Shown here piece by piece: positions 9,134-17,595 of a DNA stretch of 64,000 nucleotides. Position numbers and translations under genes: made by a program. Origin of the DNA: Cyanobium sp. Cruz-8D1 (GTDB lineage: Bacteria; Cyanobacteriota; Cyanobacteriia; PCC-6307; Cyanobiaceae); the NCBI RefSeq assembly GCF_024345975.1, contig NZ_JAGQCD010000017.1, positions 1 through 64,000 of the forward strand. Reading direction: 5' to 3'. Numbering within the stretch: the stretch's first letter is position 1; the number at the start of each line of letters is the position of its first letter. Below the pieces are notes generated by a model. It worked only from the letters and a program-made list of their open reading frames with translations. It searched no databases and was not told the DNA's origin.

Positions 9134-10609
9134 ATGACAAGTAATGATAATGCGGGTGATCAGGTGAGTCTACTCGAGCTTTTAGGAATTGATGGCTGGT
9201 CAGAGAGTGAAAGACTAAGCGGATGGCCCAATGTCGACGATGATCATTTTGCCATACGGACTCTTGAACTAATTCGATATCGTTGCTTTGATACTGTTAA
9301 GCTTGATTTTCACCCAAAACTAACGTTATTTTCAGCACCCAATGGGGAAGGCAAGACAGCAATTCTTGATGGAGTTGCGATCTCGCTTCGGCTCTTTGTC
9401 GATACTATACAGAAGCAGGTGAGTTCTCCGGGATTCAAGAAAGAAGACATTCAACTTTTCGTTGCCCCCGGTGGCAGTATGGAGAACTATCTACCTCAAG
9501 AGCATACAAAGTTAAACGCGACGGCGATTCTCTTTGGGCATTCAGTATCCTGGGCAAGAGAGCTTGGATCAGATCAGCCAAAAGCAAAGACTACAATCAA
9601 GGATGCCAAAGATCTTGCCAAAATTGCGAAAGAACTTTTGAAAGGAATCCAGCCTCGTCCTTCCTCACAGGCTGGCGAAGAAGCGCCTGTCACTCTTCCT
9701 CTAATATCTTATTACGGAACTGGGAGACTGTTTTCTCAGATTCCACAGAAAAGCGCTTACGTTGGTAGCAAGTCTCGGCTAAGTGGCTACAGGGATTGCC
9801 TTAATCCAAATTCAAGCTATAAGGCATTCCTTGCTTGGTTCTCCCCAATGAGCAGCGAAGCTCAAGCAGAACACGTCAGCGGGCTATCGGCAGGTCATCA
9901 AGCCATTGCGAGACTTAATGCAGTAAGCGATACCATTCAACAAATTTTAGAACCCACTGGCTGGAAGGGGGTTCGATGGGACTATGTCAATCAAGAGTTA
10001 CTGGCTTTTCATGCCGATGGTCGCGTGTTTCCAGTACGCCTTCTATCAGATGGAGTGCGCAACATGCTCGCCATGGCTGCCGACATGGTGTTTAGATGCT
10101 CTCAGCTAAATCCACACTTGGGAAGGGAAGTGGCAAACCTCACTCCGGGGATTGCACTTATTGATGAAATCGATATGCATCTCCACCCTGAGTGGCAACA
10201 GTCCGTGCTTTCTCGGCTTATAAAGGTATTTCCCAAAATCCAGTTTCTTGTTTCTACTCATAGCTCTGAAGTGATAAGCACTATTAGCAAGGAGCATATT
10301 CGAGTGATCAAAGATGGTCTCGTAACCAGCCCGATAAAACAAACATCAGCAGTACCTAGTGATCGCATTCTCTCGGATGTAATGGGTGTTCATCCTATCT
10401 GGGGAGAACTTAAAGCCGCGAAGGAACTAACTCGTTATCATGCACTAATCAGCCAAGACCTTGAGACATCAACAGAGGCCGAAAGTCTTCGTGCAGATCT
10501 CATCGAGCATTTTGGAGAAAGCTCTCAACAGATTGTTGAGTGTGATCAAGCTATCCGCCTTCGAATGATCCGCAAGAAAATTTCAGATCGCTCTGGCAAG
10601 GAGGGTTAA
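9134..10609 (+). CDS. ptuA: Septu-like PtuA ATPase
   Basis: About 491 residues; ATG 9134 lies one base after the helicase stop. An ABC/SMC-like AAA ATPase: Walker A SAPNGEGKTAILDG, signature-like LLSDGVRNMLAMA, Walker B GIALIDEIDMHLHPEW and the H-loop FLVSTHSSEVIS. It is followed two bases later by a small HNH gene of the TIGR02646/PtuB type, so the pair matches Septu, an anti-phage ATPase-nuclease system. The gene is clearly richer in A+T, with more AAA/ATT codons, than the helicase before it and the DUF1156 gene after it: a sign of separate acquisition. The gene symbol rests on the pairing, not on a database search. Confidence 0.85.
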   Translation: MTSNDNAGDQVSLLELLGIDGWSESERLSGWPNVDDDHFAIRTLELIRYRCFDTVKLDFHPKLTLFSAPNGEGKTAILDGVAISLRLFVDTIQKQVSSPGFKKEDIQLFVAPGGSMENYLPQEHTKLNATAILFGHSVSWARELGSDQPKAKTTIKDAKDLAKIAKELLKGIQPRPSSQAGEEAPVTLPLISYYGTGRLFSQIPQKSAYVGSKSRLSGYRDCLNPNSSYKAFLAWFSPMSSEAQAEHVSGLSAGHQAIARLNAVSDTIQQILEPTGWKGVRWDYVNQELLAFHADGRVFPVRLLSDGVRNMLAMAADMVFRCSQLNPHLGREVANLTPGIALIDEIDMHLHPEWQQSVLSRLIKVFPKIQFLVSTHSSEVISTISKEHIRVIKDGLVTSPIKQTSAVPSDRILSDVMGVHPIWGELKAAKELTRYHALISQDLETSTEAESLRADLIEHFGESSQQIVECDQAIRLRMIRKKISDRSGKEG

Positions 10610-10611
10610 GC

Positions 10612-11292
10612 ATGAAGCTCCTATACCGCACGCCTCTCAATCCGAATTTCTTAACCCAATACAATCCGAACACTGATAAATGGTCTGTCAAAGAACCTTG
10701 CACTCCATCCAGTGACCATCGAAATCAGATTTGGATTGCGTTATTAAGCATCCAGGGTGGTGTATGTGCCTACTGTGAAGCTGGACTTCAAAACGGTCGT
10801 CACATTGAACATTTCGCAAATCGAGGCAAACGCCCCGACCTCACGTTTGAATGGACCAATCTTTTTGGAAGCTGTAATAGAAATGATTGCTGCGGACATT
10901 ACAAGGACAGCAGCCGTAATCCTTTTAGTGGCTATAATTTAGCTGATCTTATCAAGCCCGATAGGGAGGATCCTTGGCACTTTCTTGTCTTCGGCTCTGA
11001 CGGTAGGGTTTCCGTACGCGATGGGCTCTCAGTGAACGACAAAATACGCGGCCAAACAACTATTGATGTTTTCAACCTGAACGCACCTCATCACGTCCCA
11101 GAGAGGTTGAGTAAATATTATTGCGTTCAAGGCCATCTAGGCTTAATCGAAGAGGATGCGGAGGAAGCAATAGTTGATTTAATTTTAGATGAAATCCGCT
11201 CTTCAGTATTGCCTCATTTGGACACATATTCATCTGCGGCATTGCAGCCCTTAGAGCTAATCCTTGGCCCTGAGAATTATTCGACCCCATGA
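10612..11292 (+). CDS. ptuB: Septu-like PtuB HNH endonuclease (TIGR02646-like)
   Basis: 226 residues. A zinc-finger HNH nuclease: [11 protein letters not shown] gives the first Cxx[13 protein letters not shown] holds the catalytic His pair, and [17 protein letters not shown] supplies Asn and further Cys/His ligands. This is the layout of PtuB and of retron-associated TIGR02646 nucleases. It starts two bases after the ATPase stop and its own stop overlaps the DUF1156 start (11289) by four bases, so it is translationally embedded in the operon. The low G+C of the ATPase gene continues to its last codons and ends there. Confidence 0.85.
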   Translation: MKLLYRTPLNPNFLTQYNPNTDKWSVKEPCTPSSDHRNQIWIALLSIQGGVCAYCEAGLQNGRHIEHFANRGKRPDLTFEWTNLFGSCNRNDCCGHYKDSSRNPFSGYNLADLIKPDREDPWHFLVFGSDGRVSVRDGLSVNDKIRGQTTIDVFNLNAPHHVPERLSKYYCVQGHLGLIEEDAEEAIVDLILDEIRSSVLPHLDTYSSAALQPLELILGPENYSTP

Positions 11293-11966
11293 CCCCCCAC
11301 CCCGTCCACCGCCGCAAGAAGCTGATCGAGATCGCTATCCCGCTGGAGGCGATCAATGCGGCCTCGGCGAAAGAGAAGAGCATCCGCCATGGCCACCCGA
11401 GCACCCTGCACCTGTGGTGGGCGCGGCGGCCTCTGGCGGCGGCGCGGGCGGTGATCTTCTGCCAGATGGTGGACGACCCCTCGGCGGTGCCGGAGGAGTT
11501 CCCTACTGAGGAAGCCCAGGAGAACGAGCGGCTGCGGCTGTTCGGATTGATCAGCGAGCTGGTGACCTGGGAGAACACCACCAACGAGCAGGTGCTGAAT
11601 CGGACGCGGGCAGAGATCCACCGCAGTTGGCGGAGGGCCTGCGCCGACAACGCCGATCACCCCGAGGCTGCAGAGCTGTTCAACCCAGAGAAGCTGCCTG
11701 GATTCCACGATCCCTTCGCCGGTGGTGGGGCGTTGCCGCTTGAGGCGCAGCGGTTGGGGCTGGAGGCCTACGCCAGTGATCTGAACCCGGTGGCGGTGCT
11801 GATCAACAAGGCGATGATTGAGATGCACAAAATGGCAACCGTATCAGCCATTCCCGTCGACTGCGTTGCAGATAGCATTGGTTCGTTTAGTTGTTGGCGG
11901 CTGATCTCAGCCACACTTTTCGCTAATCCTCTTTTAAATCTTGGCAAGGTTATGCTTATGCCATGA
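11289..11966 (+). CDS. truncated DUF1156 protein (N-terminal fragment of DNA methyltransferase)
   Basis: The first about 178 residues match the start of DUF1156 adenine-specific DNA methyltransferases: an N-terminus with [19 protein letters not shown], then [20 protein letters not shown] and the AdoMet-binding [20 protein letters not shown] with [16 protein letters not shown]. Family members are about 900-1000 residues. Here similarity stops near 11823, the G+C drops, and a meaningless tail of about 47 residues runs to a stop at 11964-11966. The catalytic (D/N)PPY part is therefore absent and the protein should not methylate DNA. The stop overlaps the start of an HNH gene by four bases. Confidence 0.85.
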   Translation: MTPHPVHRRKKLIEIAIPLEAINAASAKEKSIRHGHPSTLHLWWARRPLAAARAVIFCQMVDDPSAVPEEFPTEEAQENERLRLFGLISELVTWENTTNEQVLNRTRAEIHRSWRRACADNADHPEAAELFNPEKLPGFHDPFAGGGALPLEAQRLGLEAYASDLNPVAVLINKAMIEMHKMATVSAIPVDCVADSIGSFSCWRLISATLFANPLLNLGKVMLMP

Positions 11967-12886
11967 AACTGTATATTGGCATCACCGATACGGATTGGTT
12001 CCGTTACCTCCGCAGCAGTAATGCTGATGAGATGAACTTCTGGCGGCCAAAGGCTACCAACCAGTTCAAGGCCTTGGAGCCTGGCGAGCTTTTCCTATTT
12101 AAGTCAAAATATCCTCATCATCGGATCGTGGGTGGCGCATTCTTCGTACGTCACACGACTTTAAGTCTTGATCTAGCGTGGAAGGCCTTCGCAACAGCCA
12201 ATGGTACCGATTCCATGGAAAAGTTTCGACGCATGATTCAGGGGCATCGAAGGGATAACGAATTCAACCCGATCATTGGATGCACAATCTTGACTCAGCC
12301 GTTCTACCTGGAAGACAATGAGACCATTGACCCACCATCAGACTGGTCGGGCAACATCGTTACTGGCAAGAGCTACGAGATCGCGCCGGGCAGCGAAGGC
12401 CTGAGGTTGTTCGAGCAGGCTCAGGCAGTCTTTTCGGCTAGCTATCCGAGAAATAGTACAGACAAGCCATATGAACCAATTGACAGATTCGGCAAGCCGC
12501 AGCTTGTGGCTCCAAGGCTTGGTCAGGGAGGCTTTCGTATTCTGGTCATGGATGCCTACTCGCGGAAGTGTGCAATCACAGGGGAGAAAACACTGCCAGT
12601 CCTGGAAGCAGCGCACATTAAGCCCTATTCCGAGGAGGGACCACATGAGGTTTCCAATGGCATCTTCATGAGATCCGATCTGCACACATTATTTGATGGT
12701 GGATATCTGACTCTGACAAGAGAGTTCAACATCGAAGTCAGCAAGCGAATTCGCGAGGAGTTTTCAAACGGCCGTGAGTACTATGCTCTGCATGGAAGGA
12801 AATTGGTGACGTTGCCAGAGAATCCATCAAGCAGGCCAAACCTTTCGCACCTTGAGTGGCATCAGAATAATAGGTTTCTTGGCTAA
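11963..12886 (+). CDS. HNH endonuclease with EVE-like N-terminal domain
   Basis: 307 residues. The C-terminal half carries an HNH_2-type nuclease: [20 protein letters not shown], then [19 protein letters not shown] and [10 protein letters not shown], with AAHIKP, N and LH..FD at the catalytic positions. The N-terminal 150 residues ([33 protein letters not shown]) look like a PUA/EVE-type base-reading domain. That architecture fits a modification-dependent restriction enzyme; this is inferred. It sits in a low-G+C block between the broken DUF1156 and DUF499 genes, and its ATG overlaps the stop of the chimeric DUF1156 frame. Confidence 0.82.
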   Translation: MKLYIGITDTDWFRYLRSSNADEMNFWRPKATNQFKALEPGELFLFKSKYPHHRIVGGAFFVRHTTLSLDLAWKAFATANGTDSMEKFRRMIQGHRRDNEFNPIIGCTILTQPFYLEDNETIDPPSDWSGNIVTGKSYEIAPGSEGLRLFEQAQAVFSASYPRNSTDKPYEPIDRFGKPQLVAPRLGQGGFRILVMDAYSRKCAITGEKTLPVLEAAHIKPYSEEGPHEVSNGIFMRSDLHTLFDGGYLTLTREFNIEVSKRIREEFSNGREYYALHGRKLVTLPENPSSRPNLSHLEWHQNNRFLG

Positions 12887-13024
12887 CTGAATGAGCCTGA
12901 TGAATGTTGAAATTATTGCAGTAAGTTGCAGTGGGCTAGGGGCTGCTATCCTGAAATCTAATGTAGATTTTGTATCAAGTGGCTATCACAGTCTCATTCA
13001 CCCCAGCCGTGGCCAGGCCGCGCC

Positions 13025-15490
13025 GTGTTGGTGGGCACCGCCTTCAGCCCCTCCAAGGCCACCACCTATCCCGATGGCACCGTCGTCAACACCCTCTGGG
13101 GTGAACTCGCCTATCAGCTCGGTGGGGCCCATGGCTATGCCCTTATCGCCAGCAGTGATCTGCAGCGAGTGGCCCCCGGTGCCCAGGATCTGGCCGCCCT
13201 GTTCACCGCCCATGCCCCTTGCCTGATCCTGGTGGATGAGTGGGTGGCCTACGCCCGCAACCTGGTGAGCAACGCCACCCTGCCGGCAGGCACCTTCGAT
13301 TCACAGGTGTCCTTCGCGCAGGCGCTCACCGAAGCCGTGAAGCAGGTGCCCAATGCCCTGCTCTTGATCTCTGTTCCCCAGAGCGTCAACGAGATCGGCG
13401 GCAATGATGGCGAGAAGGCCGTCTCGGCCCTCAAAAACGTGGTCACCCGCATCGCCTACCAATGGCGGCCTGCCACCGGCAATGAGGGCTTCGAGATTGT
13501 GCGGAGGCGGTTGTTCGAGCCGATCACCACCAAGGAAGCCGGCGCCGCCCGCGATGCGGTGGTCCGCAGCTTCACCGACCTCTATTCCCAGAACCCCTCA
13601 GAATTCCCGGCCGAAACACGAGAAGCGGGCTACCGCGACCTGCTGATCAGCGCCTATCCGATCCACCCTGAGCTGTTCAAGCGCCTCTACGACGACTGGA
13701 GCACCCTCGATCGCTTCCAACGAACTCGGGGCGTGCTGCGCCTTCTGGCGCTCACGATCGAGGGCCTCTGGAACAGCAACAGCAAGGACCTGCTGATCAC
13801 GCCCAGCTCGATCCCGCTGGACGACAACGACGTCAAGAACGAGCTGGTGCGCTTCCTCGACAACCAGTGGGAGCCGATCATTTCCCAGGATGTGGATGGC
13901 CCCCAATCCACCCCCACCCGGCTGGATACGGAGAACCCCAACTTCGGCCGTGTCAGCGCCTGCAAGCGGGTGGCCCGCTCCCTCTACATCGGCACCGCCC
14001 CAGATGCGGATGCCCTGCGCAAAGGGATCGGCGATCAGCGGGTGAAGCTCGCCTGCGTGATGCCGGGCGAGCCGATCGGCGTGTTCGGCGATGCCCTGCG
14101 CCGCCTCGGCGATCGGGGCCGCTTCATCCAGCAGGACGGCGACCGCTACTGGATCGACACCCGCCCCAACCTCAACCGCACCGCCGAGGAGCACCGCGAG
14201 AGCTACCTGCGCCAGCGCGAAGAGCTGCTGGCTGAACTCAACACCCGCCTTGCCCAGGAGGCCACCAAGCGGGGCGACTTCGCCGGTCTTCATGCGGCCC
14301 CTCTGGAAAACAGTGCCGTCCCCGATGAAGCGGCCACCCGGCTCGTGCTCCTCGCGGCGCAGCACACCCATCGCAAGGGCGTTGAGTTCAGCGCGGCGAG
14401 GCAATGGACCGCAACCTGCCTGCAGAGCCGGGGCAACAGCCCCCGCCAGTTCGCCAACACCCTGATCTTCCTGGCTCCCGATGAAGCCAATCTTGAAAAC
14501 CTCTTCCACGCCCTGGCCGATCGCCGCGCCTGGCAGCACATCATCGACAACGAGCTGGAGCTGAACCTCACGGTCGCCCAGAAGAACCAAGCGATTGGAA
14601 AGATCGCGGAAGCGACCCAGGCCGTGGCCAGCCGCATCCCAGAAACCTGGTGCCACCTGCTGATCCCCTATCAGAGCAAGCCGGGCCCCGGTGGGGCACT
14701 CTGGGACGAGAAGAAGCTCACCAGCGGCAAGGGAAGCCTGGCCGAGCGGGCCAGTGAGCGCTGCGTGCAGGAGGACGTGCTGTTCCTGCAACTTGGTGCC
14801 CGCCGCATCCGCGACGACCTCAACCGCTTCCTCTGGACCGACAAGCCCCATGTGGCAGTCCGCGACCTTGTCGACTGGAGCCGCAAGTACCTCTACCTGC
14901 CCCGCGTGGCTACCGATCAGGTGATCCTCAACGCCCTGGTGAATCAGCAGGCTGCCCTAACCGGTGAAGCCACATTTCACCTTGCCGATGACTTCGATGA
15001 GGGCACTGGGCGCTACAGCGGCTTGAGGCCCCAGCAGGGCCCCAACACTGGCCCGGCATCTTTGACGAGCCTGGTGGTGAAAGACGAGGTAGCGGCCGTC
15101 CAGATCGAGGCGGATCGGCTGGCTGAAGAGGAGCGGAAGCGACAGGCCTCGAAGCCAGAAGTGGTTGGGGCCGGTGGAACGGGGCCGGGCATCGCCAAGC
15201 CACCGGTCATTGGGCCTGGACCAGATCCCATTCCCCCACCACCGCCGCCAAAACCCAGCCTCCCCACCACCTACACCGCCTCGGTGAAGTTGGACTCGGT
15301 GACGGCAGGTCCCCAGGTCGGCAAGTTCCTGGTCGAGGTGATGTCGCACCTGCAGGCGCTGCCAGGGGTGGAGATTGAGATGTCCCTGGAGGTCAAGGTG
15401 CGGGCGCCTGGCGGTATCGACGAGGCCACAGCGCGGATCGTGCTGGAGAACTCGTCGGCGCTGAAGGTGGATAAGCCGGGTCTGTACTAA
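13025..15490 (+). CDS. N-terminally truncated DUF499 ATPase-like protein
   Basis: About 821 residues from a GTG at 13025, though recognisable sequence in the same frame begins near 13001, before any start codon. DUF499 proteins of defence operons are usually well over 1000 residues and begin with a P-loop. Here the Walker A region is missing and the frame opens at VLVGTAFSPSKATTYPDGT. A probable Walker B remains (CLILVDEWVAYARNL), with a proline-rich hinge near residue 720 and the usual end. Upstream DNA is low G+C and belongs to the inserted HNH segment. Probably a pseudogene or inactive remnant unless the GTG start yields a useful protein. Confidence 0.82.
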   Translation: MLVGTAFSPSKATTYPDGTVVNTLWGELAYQLGGAHGYALIASSDLQRVAPGAQDLAALFTAHAPCLILVDEWVAYARNLVSNATLPAGTFDSQVSFAQALTEAVKQVPNALLLISVPQSVNEIGGNDGEKAVSALKNVVTRIAYQWRPATGNEGFEIVRRRLFEPITTKEAGAARDAVVRSFTDLYSQNPSEFPAETREAGYRDLLISAYPIHPELFKRLYDDWSTLDRFQRTRGVLRLLALTIEGLWNSNSKDLLITPSSIPLDDNDVKNELVRFLDNQWEPIISQDVDGPQSTPTRLDTENPNFGRVSACKRVARSLYIGTAPDADALRKGIGDQRVKLACVMPGEPIGVFGDALRRLGDRGRFIQQDGDRYWIDTRPNLNRTAEEHRESYLRQREELLAELNTRLAQEATKRGDFAGLHAAPLENSAVPDEAATRLVLLAAQHTHRKGVEFSAARQWTATCLQSRGNSPRQFANTLIFLAPDEANLENLFHALADRRAWQHIIDNELELNLTVAQKNQAIGKIAEATQAVASRIPETWCHLLIPYQSKPGPGGALWDEKKLTSGKGSLAERASERCVQEDVLFLQLGARRIRDDLNRFLWTDKPHVAVRDLVDWSRKYLYLPRVATDQVILNALVNQQAALTGEATFHLADDFDEGTGRYSGLRPQQGPNTGPASLTSLVVKDEVAAVQIEADRLAEEERKRQASKPEVVGAGGTGPGIAKPPVIGPGPDPIPPPPPPKPSLPTTYTASVKLDSVTAGPQVGKFLVEVMSHLQALPGVEIEMSLEVKVRAPGGIDEATARIVLENSSALKVDKPGLY

Positions 15491-15520
15491 ACATAATTAT
15501 AGGCTCTGAGATCTAATGCC

Positions 15521-15874
15521 ATGACAGAGGACCACGTCGCAATACCTATTCCAATATCGTCCGAGGACGACGAGCCAGACTACTTGGAATACATTAAGGG
15601 TTTTCGAGATGAACTTCGTCCTGCTCTTGACCTTAAGGTCGACGATGGAGACTGCCGGACGACGTACCTTGATCACGAGTTCACTGACGCCACCATGGCA
15701 GGAGATCAGATAACCATTGATTACGAGGTCACGACCGACACTTATTACGGATGTAAAGATATAGACAGCCTGGGCTCAGTGTGGAGGGCAATCACGGGGA
15801 CAAGCAATGGGGCCCATTGGATCTTCCCGCACTACACCTATCCCGATGACAGGTCAACATTTGAGGAGTTCTAG
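15521..15874 (+). CDS. acidic hypothetical protein
   Basis: 117 residues, ATG start, strongly acidic (EDDEPDYLEY, DDRSTFEEF). Alternating strands (GDQITIDYEVTTDTYYGC) suggest a small beta-rich fold. No family recognised. It follows the DUF499 remnant by 30 bases on the same strand, in A+T-richer DNA like the other inserted parts of this block. Small acidic proteins beside defence nucleases can be inhibitors or DNA mimics, but nothing in the sequence proves that here. Confidence 0.6.
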   Translation: MTEDHVAIPIPISSEDDEPDYLEYIKGFRDELRPALDLKVDDGDCRTTYLDHEFTDATMAGDQITIDYEVTTDTYYGCKDIDSLGSVWRAITGTSNGAHWIFPHYTYPDDRSTFEEF

Positions 15875-16213
15875 GATTAATAGCGATAAGCTACGGCCTA
15901 AGCTGGCGGTAATCCTGTATGGTCCGCCCCCAAGGCCATAAAAGGAGGCTTGGCTTTAACTGCTTCATTGTCTTGGGCTTTCGTGTCCGGCAACTCCGCC
16001 TTTTAGCTATGCAATAGATTGCTGAGCTACTGAATTGAGCTACTGCGAGAGTCGCTTCAGATCTTGCTGCAGTTGCTCGGCGATGCCCGCAAAGCTGCCG
16101 ATCTGGTCTGCCCGGAAGCACCTGCGGCGGATGGGGGTTGAGCCTGCTGCTGGTGGGCAGGCCTTGGGCTCTGGCGATTACGCCACCCGGCCTGCCCCGG
16201 CTTGCGCACCGCG
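15875..16213. other. non-coding stretch without a supported gene
   Basis: Between the acidic protein and the first leader repeat I see no convincing gene. The first 150 bases are A+T-richer and include an isolated aaaggagg at about 15938 with no start codon placed to use it. Around 16045-16130 the minus strand reads as a short protein-like string (residues such as ADQIGSFAGIAEQLQQ) before a stop, but has no start codon, so it may be a gene remnant. Confidence 0.5.
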
Positions 16214-16299
16214 CAAGGGCTGACGCGAGTCGCTCCGCGACCCTTGCGCGGCGCTGGCGGCGCCGGGGCTCAACGGCGGTGTCGTTCGCCAGCCCAGCC
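16214..16299 (+). repeat. leader repeat copy 1 (CAAGGGCTGACGC box)
   Basis: The 13-base box CAAGGGCTGACGC at 16214-16226 recurs at 21950 and 24276, each time upstream of a short plus-strand gene. Here GCGCAAGGG (16211-16219) pairs with CCCTTGCGC (16241-16249), a nine-base inverted repeat around a 21-base loop, so the transcript would form a strong hairpin. The element ends at the ATG at 16300. Confidence 0.55.
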
Positions 16300-16512
16300 A
16301 TGGCCGCCACTCCCCTCAGCCGCTCCTGCCCGATCCGCATCATCTCGGTGCATCTCCTCGATGCCGCCGGCCAGCTGCTGCGGGTGCTCTTCCTCGATCG
16401 CGAGGGGCGCATCAGCGCCAAGCCGCACTACGTGCCTCGCGAGCAGGCCCTGATCCTGGCTGCCAATCAGCAGCGGGTGCTCGGTCCCCAGGCCGAGGTG
16501 CGGGTGCTCTGA
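16300..16512 (+). CDS. small protein, paralogue of the one at 24365
   Basis: 70 residues from ATG 16300, preceded by leader repeat copy 1. It opens MAATPLSRSCPIRI, has a strand-rich middle (LLRVLFLDREGRISAK) and a helix with PREQALILAANQQRVLG before a short last strand. The 72-residue product at 24365-24583 has the same plan and aligns along its length (MA-TP, C-x-(I/V)-R-(I/L), K..P-(R/A)-E-(Q/K)-A, final strand). The two form a small family private to this element as far as I can see. Function unknown. Longer in-frame starts upstream would translate the leader and are not preferred. Confidence 0.6.
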   Translation: MAATPLSRSCPIRIISVHLLDAAGQLLRVLFLDREGRISAKPHYVPREQALILAANQQRVLGPQAEVRVL

Positions 16513-16869
16513 GCCCCCGGGGCCGGAGGCACACCGCCTCCGGCGTTCGGGTGTTGCCACAGCGCCCGTGGGCTTGGGCTTCCTGGATCCATGGATGCCT
16601 CCCTCACCAGCGAGCGGGTGGACGCTGCAGGTTCCTCACTGAGGCGGCTCACCGCAACGGCCTGACGGTTCCGACTGGGCGGTCCCTGGGCTGGGCACCC
16701 TGCAGCACCGGCAGTGGGGGAGGGAATTGCCCCCGCACCGGCGCACACCCACCGCCTCCCTCGGCCAGTCCTCACGCCGCGTCAAGGATCGGGCCAGGCG
16801 CCCCAGGGGGGCGTCCTTGCCGTGGCGCTGCGGCCGGCCGGTGGGGGTGGGGTTCTCCGCCGTCCCCAG
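16513..16869. other. non-coding leader of the sigma-like gene
   Basis: No supported gene. The sigma-like frame stays open from 16714, but this part reads as low-quality Pro/Arg/Gly sequence. The last part holds GTTCTCCGC at 16852-16860, nine bases before the ATG at 16870, a box also found just before the ATGs at 22066 (GGTCTCCGC) and 24365 (GTTCTCCGC). Confidence 0.4.
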
Positions 16870-17493
16870 ATGGCTTCCCCGCTTTCCCCCTCGCGCCGCC
16901 AGCAGCAGCCCCAGCCTCTCGTCCGTTCTGCCCTGCGTGCCCGCGATGCCCTGGTGCTGGAGCACCTGCCCCTGGCTGATGCCCTGGCTTCCGCCGCCGC
17001 CCGGCGCCTCTTCCCGCTGGTGGAGCGGGAGGATCTGATCCAGGTGGCCCGTGAGGCCCTGGTCCGCTCTGCTCCCCGCTGCAGAGCCGGCGAGCCCGCA
17101 GCTCCTTATCTGCGCAGCTGCATCACCGGTGCCCTGCAGCATCACCTGCGTGATCGGGTGCGGCTAGTGCGTGTGCCCAAGCGCGTCCATGAAGCAGGGG
17201 ATTGCCCCCTCGGCCACAGCAGCCTCGATGCCAGCTTTGCTGGCGAGCCGTGCCTGCTCGATCAGCTGGCAAGCCCAGAGCAAGAAGCAGCCGGGCCCGC
17301 TGATGATCAAGCGCTGGAGCAGCTAGTAGATCAGCTGCCGGCAGCTCAAGCCACGGCCCTGAGGCTCACCATCCTTGAGGGCCTGTCACTCCGCGCTGCA
17401 GCTGAGCGGCTGGAGATCAGTGCCATGTCGGTGCAGCGGGCCCAGAAGAAGGCTCTTGAGGCACTGCGCCAGCAGCTGGCAGGCGGGGGCTGA
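16870..17493 (+). CDS. sigma70-family RNA polymerase sigma factor (element-encoded)
   Basis: About 207 residues from ATG 16870. Region 2-like sequence (REDLIQVAREALVRSAPRC, then PYLRSCITGALQHHLRDRV) and a region 4 helix-turn-helix near the end (LPAAQATALRLTILEGLSLR and AAAERLEISAMSVQRAQKKA). The core promoter-reading residues are divergent, as in phage or mobile-element sigma factors. A second, more canonical sigma-like gene lies in the same element at 39431-40132. It stands alone on the plus strand, convergent with the tail genes. It may drive plus-strand genes that share its leader box; this is inference. Confidence 0.75.
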   Translation: MASPLSPSRRQQQPQPLVRSALRARDALVLEHLPLADALASAAARRLFPLVEREDLIQVAREALVRSAPRCRAGEPAAPYLRSCITGALQHHLRDRVRLVRVPKRVHEAGDCPLGHSSLDASFAGEPCLLDQLASPEQEAAGPADDQALEQLVDQLPAAQATALRLTILEGLSLRAAAERLEISAMSVQRAQKKALEALRQQLAGGG

Positions 17494-17595
17494 GGCCCCT
17501 TGGCTCAGCACAGTGACGCTGCTCTCTGGGCTGATCAGAACCCTCCAGCAGCGCGAGCCAATCACTGGCAGGGGTGCCTTGGTGTCAGTCATGGG

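Noticed and set aside
10612-11292. Retron, since similar HNH proteins occur in retron systems
   Set aside because: No reverse transcriptase gene or msr/msd-like RNA in the window; the ATPase-HNH pair alone fits Septu better.
13598-14851. 417-codon minus-strand open frame
   Set aside because: Antisense to the DUF499 gene, Gly/Val/Ala-rich shadow.
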